Shown here in pieces: positions 21,154-29,122 of a stretch of DNA of 64,000 nucleotides. The stretch covers positions 1 through 64,000 of the forward strand of contig NZ_JMCC02000035.1 of NCBI RefSeq assembly GCF_000737335.2, in the 5' to 3' direction. The notes beneath the pieces were generated by a model. The model saw only the letters and a list, made by a program, of their open reading frames with translations, did not search any database and was not told where the DNA came from. Source of the DNA: Enhygromyxa salina (GTDB taxonomy: Bacteria; Myxococcota_A; Polyangia; Nannocystales; Nannocystaceae). The number at the start of each line of letters is the position of its first letter. Positions within the stretch are counted from its first letter, which is position 1. A program made the translations under genes and the position numbers.

Positions 21154-21173
21154 CTTCGCCGACTGCAGCCGCT
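21154..21173 (+). repeat. 20-bp dispersed repeat core, copy 1
   Basis: CTTCGCCGACTGCAGCCGCT, present also at 25620-25639 (one mismatch), 25678-25697 and 56798-56817 (one mismatch). It begins 3 bp after the stop of the kinase/phospho-lyase gene, and the similarity to the 25.6 kb copy starts inside that gene's last codons. Confidence 0.8.
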
Positions 21174-21174
21174 T

Positions 21175-21249
21175 TGTGCCCGGAGGGACCCTCACGGGTC
21201 GTGCGCGCTGCCTCATCAGCACATCGAACCCAGCACCCGCTCAGGCTGC
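21175..21249 (+). repeat. 75-bp dispersed repeat with small hairpin, copy A1
   Basis: A 75-bp intergenic element beginning TGTGCCCGGAGGGACC and ending GGCTGC. It contains the perfect hairpin GACCC-TCAC-GGGTC. The same 75 bp occurs inverted at 48054-48128 and as a 55-bp partial at 48221-48275. It lies between the kinase/phospho-lyase gene and the serpin gene, both of which end here, so it may act at mRNA 3' ends. Confidence 0.85.
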
Positions 21250-21311
21250 GAGGCGATGTCCATGCAGAGGTCTACATGCTCGACGGTCTGAGGCGGAGCC
21301 TCGCTAACTCT

Positions 21312-22685
21312 TCATGGCTCCCGCGGGTCGAGGACTCGGCCCAAGAGCAGCAGGGTGCGGGTCGGCCGATCGTGGATCATGACAATGAACGGCTCGTCGG
21401 CCGAGAACGCGTAGGCGGGATCGGCTGTCGCGGTCGAGGCCGCGACGGCGCCCGACCCAGGCGCGGCCTCGAGCCCGTGCTCGTCCACTGCGATCACGCT
21501 GTCATGAAAGACCGCGTCGAGCACACCGATCCCCTCGCCCACGATCCCCGTGAACGCGCCCGGATCGTTGAACGGCGCAGGCATGTTCAGCTGGTCCGCG
21601 AGCACCGAGGTCAGGGGTAGCGCGCTGCGCAGCTGAAACCGCGGCACCTGGGTGTCGACCTGCTCCCAGTTCAAGTCCTCGAGCAGGGCGGTCACGCCAG
21701 CGGCGTCGAGCCCCGCCTCGAACGCCTCGAGCTCGCCCTCGGGGACCACCAACACCAGCTCGAGCGCGACCCCACGCAGGGGGATCGCGAGCGCCGCAAA
21801 GTCCGGGCCGCGAGTGTAGCGGGCCTCGAGCGCCGGGTTGCTCATCATGTCGACCGCGACCTCGCTCCCGTCGCCCAGCCTGAACGGGTGCTTGGCGGTC
21901 TTGTCCATGGCAAACGGCGCCATCCATGGCGCCTCGAGAACCAGCGCGTTGGCGACCACCGCCGTGGTCCGTTCATCGAGCGCCCCGTCGGGCACCACCG
22001 CAGAGAGCTCCCCGTTGGTGCGCTCGGAGAGCCACGCGTTGATCGCTTGGCGCTCGGTGTCGGCCGCTTGATCCGATGAAAAGTCGGCCAGGTTGATACC
22101 AGCGCCGTAGTTGACCCCGAGCAGGTCGAGGTAGTCCGTCTCGACCGCGGCGCCAAGCTCCTGCTCGAGCCAAAACCCATTGACCGTACGGAGCACCAAG
22201 GGGCTCAGCGGATCGGCCGATCCCTCGATCGCGTCGATGTTGCGCTCTGCCAGCTCGAGTTCCTGCCAATTCAGCGCGACGTGCTGGCGGTCATCGGCCA
22301 GCGAAAACCGAAGGGCCGCCTGCATCTGCGCCTTTGCGACCCCGCTGCTGCCGCCGTAGAGCATGCCAAACATATGCTGCAGGCTGTACGCGGACACACA
22401 GAAGCTCTGGTTTGCCGGGTCCGTGCGCAGCGCATGGTACAGGTCCAGCGCCAGCTCGAGTTGATCGCCTGCGAGCGCGGCCATCTCCTCGGGGGTGGGC
22501 ATCGGGTGAATGTCGCGGGGCAGCTCCGATTGGACGATGTTCCAGCCCGCCCCATCGTCGCCATCGTCACCATCGTCACCGTGGGTTTCCTCCCCGCCCC
22601 CGGCCTCGCCCTCGAGCTCCGTGCCTGGGCACGCGCACAGCAACGCGGCGCCAAGCAGCGCACCGACCCACCCAATCCTTCGCAT
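21312..22685 (-). CDS. Serpin family protease-inhibitor lipoprotein
   Basis: A 457-residue protein with a lipoprotein signal (MRRIGWVGALLGAALLCAC; acylated Cys probably 19), an acidic spacer containing GDDGDDGDDG, then a serpin domain (about 75-455). Serpin hallmarks: NQSFCVSAYSLQHMFGMLYG in helix B, a central FSLADDRQHVALNWQELELA, VVANALVLEAPWMAPF (the NAxYFKGxW block), AVDEHGLEAAPGSGA as the hinge before the reactive loop, and the C-terminal FSADEPFIVMIHDRPTRTLL block. Serpins trap serine or cysteine proteases by loop insertion. The loop after the hinge is Ala/Thr-rich (AVAASTATADPAYAF); an Ala or Thr scissile site would suit elastase-like proteases, an inference. Anchored on the cell surface it may guard this predator's own proteins. 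Confidence 0.88.
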   Translation of the reverse strand: MRRIGWVGALLGAALLCACPGTELEGEAGGGEETHGDDGDDGDDGAGWNIVQSELPRDIHPMPTPEEMAALAGDQLELALDLYHALRTDPANQSFCVSAYSLQHMFGMLYGGSSGVAKAQMQAALRFSLADDRQHVALNWQELELAERNIDAIEGSADPLSPLVLRTVNGFWLEQELGAAVETDYLDLLGVNYGAGINLADFSSDQAADTERQAINAWLSERTNGELSAVVPDGALDERTTAVVANALVLEAPWMAPFAMDKTAKHPFRLGDGSEVAVDMMSNPALEARYTRGPDFAALAIPLRGVALELVLVVPEGELEAFEAGLDAAGVTALLEDLNWEQVDTQVPRFQLRSALPLTSVLADQLNMPAPFNDPGAFTGIVGEGIGVLDAVFHDSVIAVDEHGLEAAPGSGAVAASTATADPAYAFSADEPFIVMIHDRPTRTLLLLGRVLDPREP

Positions 22686-22751
22686 CTCTCAAACATGCGA
22701 CACCATTGTCGCTCTGACCACGATCGTGACCAGCAGACTCTGCGCGGGGCA

Positions 22752-23513
22752 TTATGCCCCCGTCACCTCGTGCACGAAGCCAGCGACCGTTTCGATGATT
22801 TGATCCCCATTGAATGCATGAATGGTGTTGTGGTTGCCACGCTCGAACAATTGCAAGCTCGCCCGCGCCCCACCCCACTCGGCCAGCTGCACGGCGTGAT
22901 CGGGGCGCACGAGCACGTCACCTTGGGCGTGCAACACCAACATTCGCCCGCGGAACGCCTGGACCTTGGCGCGGTGGTTCAACAGCGCGTCGACGGCCGC
23001 CTGCAGCTGCGCATCGTCAACGCCGAGCTCCTCGGCACGAAGGCGCAGCGCCAAGCGCTCGCGGACGTCCGCGATCCCGCTCTCGATCACCAGGCCCGCG
23101 ACGGGTCGATGCGCCGCGACGTGCAGCGCGTAGATCGTCCCGACCGAGCGCCCGTACACGACCAACGCCCCTGGATCGACTCCTAGCGCGTCCGTGATCG
23201 CCAGCGCGTCGTCGAGCATCGAGGCCAGCGCCGGGCTGCCGCTCGAGCCCCCATACCCGCGATACTCGCCAAGCACGACGTTGAGCCCAGCGTCGACGAG
23301 CCCCGGCGTGAACCCGGGCAGCCAATCTGCAACGACCTCACCGTTGCCGTGAAAGTGCAATAACCACGGCCCGTGCTCGTGGGTGGCGCTGCGATGACAA
23401 TGCAGGGCCACCCCAGCATTCAAGACCACGAAGGGATCCTCCAGCCGCGCACGCCGGGGAAAAAAGCAGCGGGCCGCGACGACCGGATGATCCAGGATCT
23501 CCTTGGGAGTCAC
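22752..23513 (-). CDS. Alpha/beta hydrolase
   Basis: A 253-residue alpha/beta-hydrolase. The oxyanion-hole motif HFHGNGE (about 53-59), the nucleophile elbow VYGRSVG with Ser123, the acid Asp199 in LHAQGDVLV and His228 in ERGNHNTI form a complete triad. EYRGYGGSSGSP after strand 4 is typical of the BAAT/ABHD13-like serine aminopeptidase S33 group. No signal peptide, so probably cytoplasmic. Its stop is 67 bp from the serpin start, and it lies 21 bp downstream of the membrane/spermidine-synthase-like gene on the same strand, so co-transcription with that gene is likely. The substrate is unknown. Confidence 0.85.
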   Translation of the reverse strand: MTPKEILDHPVVAARCFFPRRARLEDPFVVLNAGVALHCHRSATHEHGPWLLHFHGNGEVVADWLPGFTPGLVDAGLNVVLGEYRGYGGSSGSPALASMLDDALAITDALGVDPGALVVYGRSVGTIYALHVAAHRPVAGLVIESGIADVRERLALRLRAEELGVDDAQLQAAVDALLNHRAKVQAFRGRMLVLHAQGDVLVRPDHAVQLAEWGGARASLQLFERGNHNTIHAFNGDQIIETVAGFVHEVTGA

Positions 23514-23534
23514 CGCCCCACTCTACCGGGCAGC

Positions 23535-25562
23535 TCACTTCAAGATACGGAGCAAGTTGGTGTAGTCGTCGGTGAACAGCGGCGCCGCGGGCGAAGGCTC
23601 GACCACGACGCCGCCGTCACGCAGCGGCGCTGCCCCCAGGATCGCCAGGTTGCGGGTCACGACCACTTGGTCCGTACCCGACAGCCAATAGTCGCGGTCG
23701 CTCGACTCTGGCGGCGAATCGGACACCCACACCGCCGTCATGCCGTGCTCGGCGGCCAGCTTTTGCACGACCGGGATGATGTCGATGTAGCGGTTGGTCG
23801 CTTGAAACACGATCGCCCCGTCAGGCGCAAGGTGCTTGACGTACACGGCCATGGCCTCGCGGGTGATCAAGTGCATCGGGATCGAGTCGCCAGAGAAGGC
23901 GTCGATCGCCAGGACATCGTAGCCGCGCGGCGGCTCGCGCTCGAGCGAGAGCCGTCCATCACCCACGACGACCTCCACTGTGCCGGGCATGTCTTGCAAG
24001 AACGTGAATTCGGCCCGCGCGACGTCGACGACCTGCGGATCGAGCTCGTAGAACACCATGGTGTCGCCCTCGCGCCCGTACACGGCCAGCGCCCCGGCCC
24101 CCAGTCCGATCACGCCAATCTTGCGCGGGCCACTGTTTGACAAGCTTGCGAACAACCGGCCATAGCCGCTGGTCGGCCCGAAGTAGCTCGAAGGCAGGCG
24201 CCGGGCGTCGGGTGCCCACAGCTGCCCGCCGTGCTGGATCCCGCCGTGGTACATGGTCCGATAGGGCGCCGGCTCGACGTACTCGCGGGTCCGAATCACG
24301 CCATAGAAATTTCGCACCATCACGCGGGTGTCAACGCTGTAGCGCCACATCGCCATGCCCACGGTGATCACGGTGGCAACCGCGACACCAAGGGCGACCA
24401 CGCGCAGGCCAACGTGCATGGACCACACCCGCGTGATCCCCAGCGCGCTTAGCAAGATCAAGATGATCCCCAGCTCGTAGTAGCCCGGCAGGCTCAGCGG
24501 CGCGATCACGCCGATCAGCACCGAGCCCAGCGCGCCGCCGACCGAGATCATCAAGTAGAAGGTTGTCAGGTAGCGCGGCGCCGGCTTGGCCAGCGCGAGC
24601 TCGCCGTGCGCGAACATGCAGCCGACGAACAACCCCGCAGCATAGAGCGCGACGCCCAGCACCAGCCCGTGCGAGTCGACGGCCCAGCCCATGATCGGGA
24701 GCAAGATCCCGAGCGACACCAAGAACACCGGGCGCACGTACCAGCGCGGGTGATCAAAGGCCAACACGAAGGTGATCAGGTACAAGGCCAGCGGCAGCAC
24801 CCACAAGAACGGCACCGCCGCGATGTTCTGGGTGATGTGATTGGTGACCGCGAGCAACAGGCACGATCCCGTCGCCGACAGCACCAACCACTCGAACAGC
24901 TGCTTGGGCTTTGGCGGCCTGCTTGGCGCGCCCACGTCGGCGACAGCTTGGGGTGTGTCGGGGCGCGCCGACCCTGCCCGATCCGGGCGCAGGCTCGCGT
25001 AGGCCGTCGCCCCGCACAGGATCACGAACACCACGTACACCCCCGACCAGCCGATCGTCTGGGTTTGGTTGGAGACCCACGGCTCGATCAGCGAGGGATA
25101 GGCGACCAATGCCAACAGTGACGCGAAGTTTGAGAGCGCGAACAACCGATAGGGCACGCGGGCCTGGTAGCGACGCCAATACCACGCTTGGATCAGCGGG
25201 CTGGTGCTCGACAACATCAGGTACGGCAGCCCGATCGTCGCGACCAAGAGCCCGAGGATCAGCACGGTCGGATCTTCGGCCCCGGTTGGCTTCCAGCGCT
25301 CGCCCGGGGCGATCGGCAGCCACGCGAGCGAGACCAACAACAGCCCAACGTGGACGATCAGCTGGCGCCGCGCGCTGAGCTTGCGGATCGCAAAGTCGGC
25401 GTAGGCGTAGCCGGCGAGCAAGATCGACTGGAAGAACACAAGACACGTCGCCCACACCGCGGCCGACCCCCCGAACCACGGCAGGATCTGCTTGGCGATC
25501 ACCGGCTGGACCAAGAACAGCAGGAACGCGGACAAAAATATGGTCGCGGCGTGGGGGCTCAT
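23535..25562 (-). CDS. Fused membrane transporter-like / spermidine-synthase-like protein
   Basis: A 675-residue protein with two halves. Residues about 1-440 hold some 11-12 transmembrane segments (FLSAFLLFLVQPVIAKQILPWFGG at the start), the MFS-like part of the fused MFS/spermidine-synthase group. Residues about 440-670 are a soluble Rossmann methyltransferase-like domain: IGVIGLGAGALAVYG is the nucleotide-binding loop, YELDPQVVDVA places the acidic residue on strand 2, and VVVGDGRLSLE with VLAIDAFSGDSIP resembles the polyamine-synthase core. The ATG chosen starts MSPHAATIFL; an in-frame ATG ten codons upstream exists. Catalytic spermidine synthesis is not established for such fusions. The hydrolase gene follows 21 bp on. 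Confidence 0.82.
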   Translation of the reverse strand: MSPHAATIFLSAFLLFLVQPVIAKQILPWFGGSAAVWATCLVFFQSILLAGYAYADFAIRKLSARRQLIVHVGLLLVSLAWLPIAPGERWKPTGAEDPTVLILGLLVATIGLPYLMLSSTSPLIQAWYWRRYQARVPYRLFALSNFASLLALVAYPSLIEPWVSNQTQTIGWSGVYVVFVILCGATAYASLRPDRAGSARPDTPQAVADVGAPSRPPKPKQLFEWLVLSATGSCLLLAVTNHITQNIAAVPFLWVLPLALYLITFVLAFDHPRWYVRPVFLVSLGILLPIMGWAVDSHGLVLGVALYAAGLFVGCMFAHGELALAKPAPRYLTTFYLMISVGGALGSVLIGVIAPLSLPGYYELGIILILLSALGITRVWSMHVGLRVVALGVAVATVITVGMAMWRYSVDTRVMVRNFYGVIRTREYVEPAPYRTMYHGGIQHGGQLWAPDARRLPSSYFGPTSGYGRLFASLSNSGPRKIGVIGLGAGALAVYGREGDTMVFYELDPQVVDVARAEFTFLQDMPGTVEVVVGDGRLSLEREPPRGYDVLAIDAFSGDSIPMHLITREAMAVYVKHLAPDGAIVFQATNRYIDIIPVVQKLAAEHGMTAVWVSDSPPESSDRDYWLSGTDQVVVTRNLAILGAAPLRDGGVVVEPSPAAPLFTDDYTNLLRILK

Positions 25563-25619
25563 GCGGGCGCATGATAGTGGCCCGAGCCGCAAGTCATGAC
25601 CCCCACAGAGACCTTTGGA

Positions 25620-25697
25620 CTTCGCTGACTGCAGCCGCTTCGCGTCTGGTCTTTCTAGACCCCCACATGCGCTCTACCTTCGCCGACTGCAGCCGCT
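25620..25697 (+). repeat. Two copies of the 20-bp core repeat
   Basis: The core occurs at 25620-25639 and 25678-25697, 58 bp apart. The first copy is preceded by ATGACCCCCACAGAGACC, which matches both the start of the 155-bp tandem unit at 56 kb and the 3' end of the kinase/phospho-lyase gene at 21.1 kb. The repeats are therefore mosaics sharing modules. Confidence 0.75.
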
Positions 25698-25752
25698 GGC
25701 GGCGTTTGTTCGCGCTTCCTGTGTCCACGGAACGCGCAGCACGCGGAGAACT

Positions 25753-25803
25753 CTAGCCCCAAATCAAGCGCTGAATTGGAAAAGGTGAATGATTTGGGGC
25801 TAG
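25753..25803. repeat. 13-bp perfect inverted repeat
   Basis: Arms CTAGCCCCAAATC (25753-25765) and GATTTGGGGCTAG (25791-25803) with a 25-bp loop. It abuts the D element. It could be a stem at an mRNA end or a boundary structure of a mobile repeat; only the symmetry is seen. Confidence 0.7.
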
Positions 25804-25810
25804 TACGAGC

Positions 25811-25932
25811 CGACAGGCGAGCGTTTGGGGTGAGCGAAGGGGGCTCCGCCGCCGAAGCGAGGGGGCTTTTGAAAGCCCCCTTGAAGACATAGTAGGCCCG
25901 AGTCGAGCGCGCAGCGCTTGATTCGGGTCTAG
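25811..25932 (+). repeat. D element copy 1 (about 120 bp) with terminator-like hairpin
   Basis: Nearly identical to 32287-32406; the main differences are a 3-bp GCC and one base in the hairpin loop. It contains GGGGGCTTTTGAAAGCCCCC (25861-25880), which folds into a short stem, and ends with a palindromic AGCGCGCAGCGCT stretch. It lies downstream of the lipoprotein gene on the minus strand and could end that transcript, but lacks a clear T-run on that strand. Confidence 0.85.
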
Positions 25933-25970
25933 CAAGTCGTGATCCCCGCGGAGCGCCGCGGGGGCTGTGC

Positions 25971-26864
25971 TCACTGCGCGTCGCTGCGCAGGATCATGAT
26001 CGGTGCCGAGAACACCGGCTCGCCCAGGTCGTCTTCGTACGTCAGGTGGTCGAACGTGGCGACCACCGCGGTCAGCGAGACCATGCCGGCCGAAGACGCG
26101 GGCAAGAGCACCGGCCCGAACGCATCCTCGTCCGAGGGCACGACCCCGTTGTAGCCCACTTCGCACATGGGATTGTCGATGAGGCAGCCGGGGAACGGCG
26201 CGTCGTAGTAGACGTGGACGTGCTCGCGCATGGTCTGGGGCGGCCCGATCTCGATGCCGCCCAGGGTGACGACCTCGGCCTCGATGACCTGCGAGTCGAG
26301 ACCAAAGACATCGCCGGGCCACGGCTTGCGCAGCGCGACGTGCTCGCGGCCATCGTCGACCCACACGATCCGGCGGGCTTGTGCCGTCTCGTTGTCGTAG
26401 TCGGTCCCATCGTTGAGCCGGGCCTGGACGACGATCCGGTGGGCCCCGGGCGTGTTGGGGATGTCGATGTTGGCCAGCACCCCTGCGCTGATATCACCGC
26501 TGTCGATCACCGCGGCCTCCTGGCCGTTGATGAACACGACCAAGTGGCCCTCGCCAGGTACGGGCTCGTTGGAGGCCGACCGGCTGCGCAAGATCAAGTT
26601 GGCACCCGAGACGCTGAGGATGTCTGTGTTTGCGTTGCCGAAGAGATATTTTTCTTCGGACTCGGGGTTTTGGATCTGCAGCACGGGCAGCTTGACGGCC
26701 TCGCACACCTTCTGCAGACACTCTTGCTCCCCCGGGCAGTCGAGGTCATCGACGCAGGCATAGATGCCGCCAGTTGCGGGATCCGGCGTGTTGGTGAGGC
26801 AACCAGCCAGCGAGATGCACGCGAGCAGACCAGTGGGGATGAACAAGCGATGTTGCGAGCGCAT
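25971..26864 (-). CDS. Secreted lipoprotein of unknown function
   Basis: A 297-residue lipoprotein: signal MRSQHRLFIPTGLLACISLAGC with acylated Cys22. Right after it is a Cys-rich stretch (CVDDLDCPGEQECLQKVCEA, about 36-55) like the small disulfide modules common in myxobacterial exported proteins. The rest is beta-rich and reads like one or two Ig-like/cadherin-like sandwiches (LRSRSASNEPVPGEGHLVVF; GAHRIVVQARLNDGTDY). The start overlaps the stop of the upstream TPR gene by one base (TAATG), so the two are translated together and may act together at the cell surface. No enzymatic motif. Function unknown. Confidence 0.75.
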   Translation of the reverse strand: MRSQHRLFIPTGLLACISLAGCLTNTPDPATGGIYACVDDLDCPGEQECLQKVCEAVKLPVLQIQNPESEEKYLFGNANTDILSVSGANLILRSRSASNEPVPGEGHLVVFINGQEAAVIDSGDISAGVLANIDIPNTPGAHRIVVQARLNDGTDYDNETAQARRIVWVDDGREHVALRKPWPGDVFGLDSQVIEAEVVTLGGIEIGPPQTMREHVHVYYDAPFPGCLIDNPMCEVGYNGVVPSDEDAFGPVLLPASSAGMVSLTAVVATFDHLTYEDDLGEPVFSAPIMILRSDAQ

Positions 26865-27730
26865 TAGAAGCTTCCCTGCAAGGTGAGGCCGCCACCCGTC
26901 CGGCTCCACATGGGCGAGACCGACAGCCGCGCCGCGGGACCGGCCGCGTTCTTGGCTTTTTTGTTCTTGGACAGACCCACGGCCAGCAGCGCCGCGCCGG
27001 TGATCGCCAGCGCCCCGCCGGCGCCGATCATCACGAGCTCGAGAGTTTGGTTGCGGCTGGCCCGGGTGGCGATCTCATCGGCCTCCGCGAAGGTCAGACG
27101 CTCGGGGTTGCCGTTCAACACATCGCCCAACTTGCCGTTGTCACCGGCAACGGCGATCCCAAATCCAAGCCCGCCGCCAAGCCCAACGGCCACACCCACG
27201 CCGAGCAGCGCCCCGCCGGCGATCACCAGCTTGCGACCGGGATTCTCGTCGAGCTCGGGCTCCAAGATCGGCTCGGGCTCCGGGTTGGGATCGGGCCGGT
27301 TCTTCTCCTCTTCGATCCGGCGCTCGAGATCTTCGACCGTGGACTCCACCACCGCACGGTCGCCGCTGTCCTCGGCCGTGCGCAGGTAGGTCTGGTAGTG
27401 GCGCACCGCCTCCTCCAGCTTGCCCAGGCGCTCGTAGCACTTGGCGATGTTGAACTGGAAGTCGGGCGAAGCGTAGAGCGTGGCGGCCTCTTGGAACGCC
27501 TCGAGCGCCTCTTCGAACTTCGCGTCGTTGTAGAGCTCCGTGCCGCGGCGGTAGGCCTCTACGGCGCGCTCGGGCGGGCCGGACGCCGGCTCTTCTTCGG
27601 GGGGCGGCGACGACTTCGCCTTGGCCGGAGCCGCGAAGGTGATCGCTGGCGCCAGGGTGAGGAGTCCACACAAAACGGGGGAGAGGATGCGGGCGAGCCT
27701 TTTCACGCGGAACGCCGAGCATAACAGCAT
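26864..27730 (-). CDS. Exported TPR protein with C-terminal membrane segments
   Basis: A 288-residue protein. It has an N-terminal signal (VLCGLLTLAPAITFA), two to three TPR helices (AYRRGTELYNDAKFEEALEA; FQFNIAKCYERLGKLEEAVR, about 59-125), a charged coiled coil, a Pro-Glu linker (PDPNPEPEPILEPEL) and then two hydrophobic Gly/Ala-rich segments (about 169-195 and 232-252). This layout recurs many times per myxobacterial genome and is thought to be a scaffold. A GTG eight codons downstream (VKRLARIL) is an alternative start. Its stop overlaps the following lipoprotein gene, and it follows the larger TPR lipoprotein gene by 14 bp, so all three are one unit. Confidence 0.72.
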   Translation of the reverse strand: MLLCSAFRVKRLARILSPVLCGLLTLAPAITFAAPAKAKSSPPPEEEPASGPPERAVEAYRRGTELYNDAKFEEALEAFQEAATLYASPDFQFNIAKCYERLGKLEEAVRHYQTYLRTAEDSGDRAVVESTVEDLERRIEEEKNRPDPNPEPEPILEPELDENPGRKLVIAGGALLGVGVAVGLGGGLGFGIAVAGDNGKLGDVLNGNPERLTFAEADEIATRASRNQTLELVMIGAGGALAITGAALLAVGLSKNKKAKNAAGPAARLSVSPMWSRTGGGLTLQGSF

Positions 27731-27744
27731 CGAGCGCGAGCCGC

Positions 27745-28983
27745 CTACCCCGCCAGCGGGTCCCCCGCGACGAGCCGGGCCAGCCGATCGAGATCATGGC
27801 CACCCGCGCCCCGCGAGCGCGCCTGCTCCAGCGCGGCGCGGGCCGCTTCGTGCTCGCCGACCGCGACCAACAGCTCGGCGAGGCGGCGCAGGTTGTCCTC
27901 GTTCGGAGCGACCAACGCGACTTGACGGGCCAGCTCGAGCGTGCGGGGCTCATGAGGCGCGAACTGGATCAGATGATCCAGCGCGTGCGCCCCGGCGCCC
28001 TCGGGCAGCGCGGCCAAGCGTCGCTCGTGCTCGCTACGGGCCGCGGCGATCCACTTTTGCGCCTCGGCGTCGCTGCCTTGGCGGGCCAGGATCTCTGCGA
28101 GCGCGTCCATGAATTCTGGGTGGCCCGTCCGCTCGATCACGTCGCGGTAGATCAGCTCGGCCTCCTCGGTTCGGCCCAGAGCGGCGAGCGCCTCTGCGCG
28201 GTGCTCGGCCACCAACCACCAGCCGGGGAACGCCTGCTCCGCCGCGTCGTAGCTGATCAGCGCGGCCTCGGGCCGCTCACGGGCCCACTCGACCAGGCCC
28301 AGCTGCAGCAGCACCCACGCCGCGCCCTGGCCTGCGCCGAGCTCCGCCCGCGCCGATGTGAAGCCCGCGAGCGCGGCGTCGTACTCACCGCGGCGTCGGG
28401 CCAGCAGCGCGAGCCGGGCAGCGGTCACCGCCGCGTCGGCACCCAGCTCGCGCGCCTGCTCGTAGGCTTGGCGGGCGCCGTCTAGATCGCCGCGCTGGGC
28501 CGCCAGCTCACCGCGCGCCGTGGCCAGCTGAATGTTCATGGCCTGGGTCCGAACCGGCGCCGCCTCGACCTTGGCAATGCCCCGCTCGGCCTGGGCCAGC
28601 CGGTGGAGCGACAGATCCAGCTCGAGCCTGGTGAGCACCGGTCCGCCGCCTGCGGGCGCGACCGCGAACCCAGCGTCGAGGGCCCGATCCGCCGCCGCCC
28701 AGTCGTCGATCGAGCCGGTCAGCCGCGCGCGGCGAACCAGCAGCTGGGCGACCAGCTCGTGGTCCGCCCACCCGTCGCGCTGCTCGGCCAGCTCGCGGGC
28801 GTCGTCGAGCTGACGATCGATCGCGCGCAACGCCCCGACGTACGTCCCCTGCTGGTCTGCCGCCTGCACGGCCGCCGCAGGCTCGGCCTCACCGCGCTGC
28901 TCGGCGCCGCGCTGACAGCCCGACACCGCCAACAACGAGATGGCGGCGAGCCAGACACGACCCTTGTTTGCTGTCACGGTCAT
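27745..28983 (-). CDS. TPR-repeat lipoprotein
   Basis: A 412-residue lipoprotein with lipobox AVSGC (Cys23), followed by at least six TPR-like helical pairs, for example ARGELAAQRGDLDGARQAYE, ARLALLARRRGEYDAALAGF, LLQLGLVEWARERPEAALIS and RAEALAALGRTEEAELIYRD. No catalytic domain. In other bacteria proteins of this shape are found beside DUF4331 proteins, and here the DUF4331 pair lies immediately upstream on the same strand, 125 bp away across a tandem repeat. It probably serves as a periplasmic or outer-membrane scaffold for those proteins; this is an inference from neighbourhood. Confidence 0.75.
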   Translation of the reverse strand: MTVTANKGRVWLAAISLLAVSGCQRGAEQRGEAEPAAAVQAADQQGTYVGALRAIDRQLDDARELAEQRDGWADHELVAQLLVRRARLTGSIDDWAAADRALDAGFAVAPAGGGPVLTRLELDLSLHRLAQAERGIAKVEAAPVRTQAMNIQLATARGELAAQRGDLDGARQAYEQARELGADAAVTAARLALLARRRGEYDAALAGFTSARAELGAGQGAAWVLLQLGLVEWARERPEAALISYDAAEQAFPGWWLVAEHRAEALAALGRTEEAELIYRDVIERTGHPEFMDALAEILARQGSDAEAQKWIAAARSEHERRLAALPEGAGAHALDHLIQFAPHEPRTLELARQVALVAPNEDNLRRLAELLVAVGEHEAARAALEQARSRGAGGHDLDRLARLVAGDPLAG

Positions 28984-29040
28984 CAGCTTGGCGGGGTCCG
29001 GCGCCCACGAGCCGGGCGCCGAACCGTACTACAGCATGAG

Positions 29041-29122
29041 CTGGCTGCTCAGCCCCCTTGCCGGCTGCTCAGCCCCCTTGCCGGCTGCTCAGCCCCCTTG
29101 CCGGCTGCTCAGCCCCCTTGAT
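29041..29122. repeat. 20-bp tandem repeat, four copies, holding a stop codon
   Basis: The unit GGCTGCTCAGCCCCCTTGCC is repeated head to tail; three units are identical and the fourth diverges where the DUF4331 C-terminal gene ends. On the minus strand that gene's CAA GGG GGC TGA lies in the last unit, so the tandem array looks like duplication of the gene's 3' end. Each unit contains the palindrome GGCTG-CT-CAGCC. Confidence 0.85.

Larger units (their letters stand above)
25593..25970. other. Gene-free, repeat-filled intergenic region
   Basis: About 400 bp upstream of the transporter-like gene with no supportable gene. It holds two copies of the 20-bp core (25620-25639, 25678-25697), a long inverted repeat (25753-25803) and one copy of the roughly 120-bp D element (25811-25932). 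Short reading frames across it stop or shift among the copies. Confidence 0.75.

Noticed and set aside
29041..29122. CRISPR-like or attachment-site repeats
   Set aside because: Head-to-tail 20-bp units without spacers and no integrase nearby.
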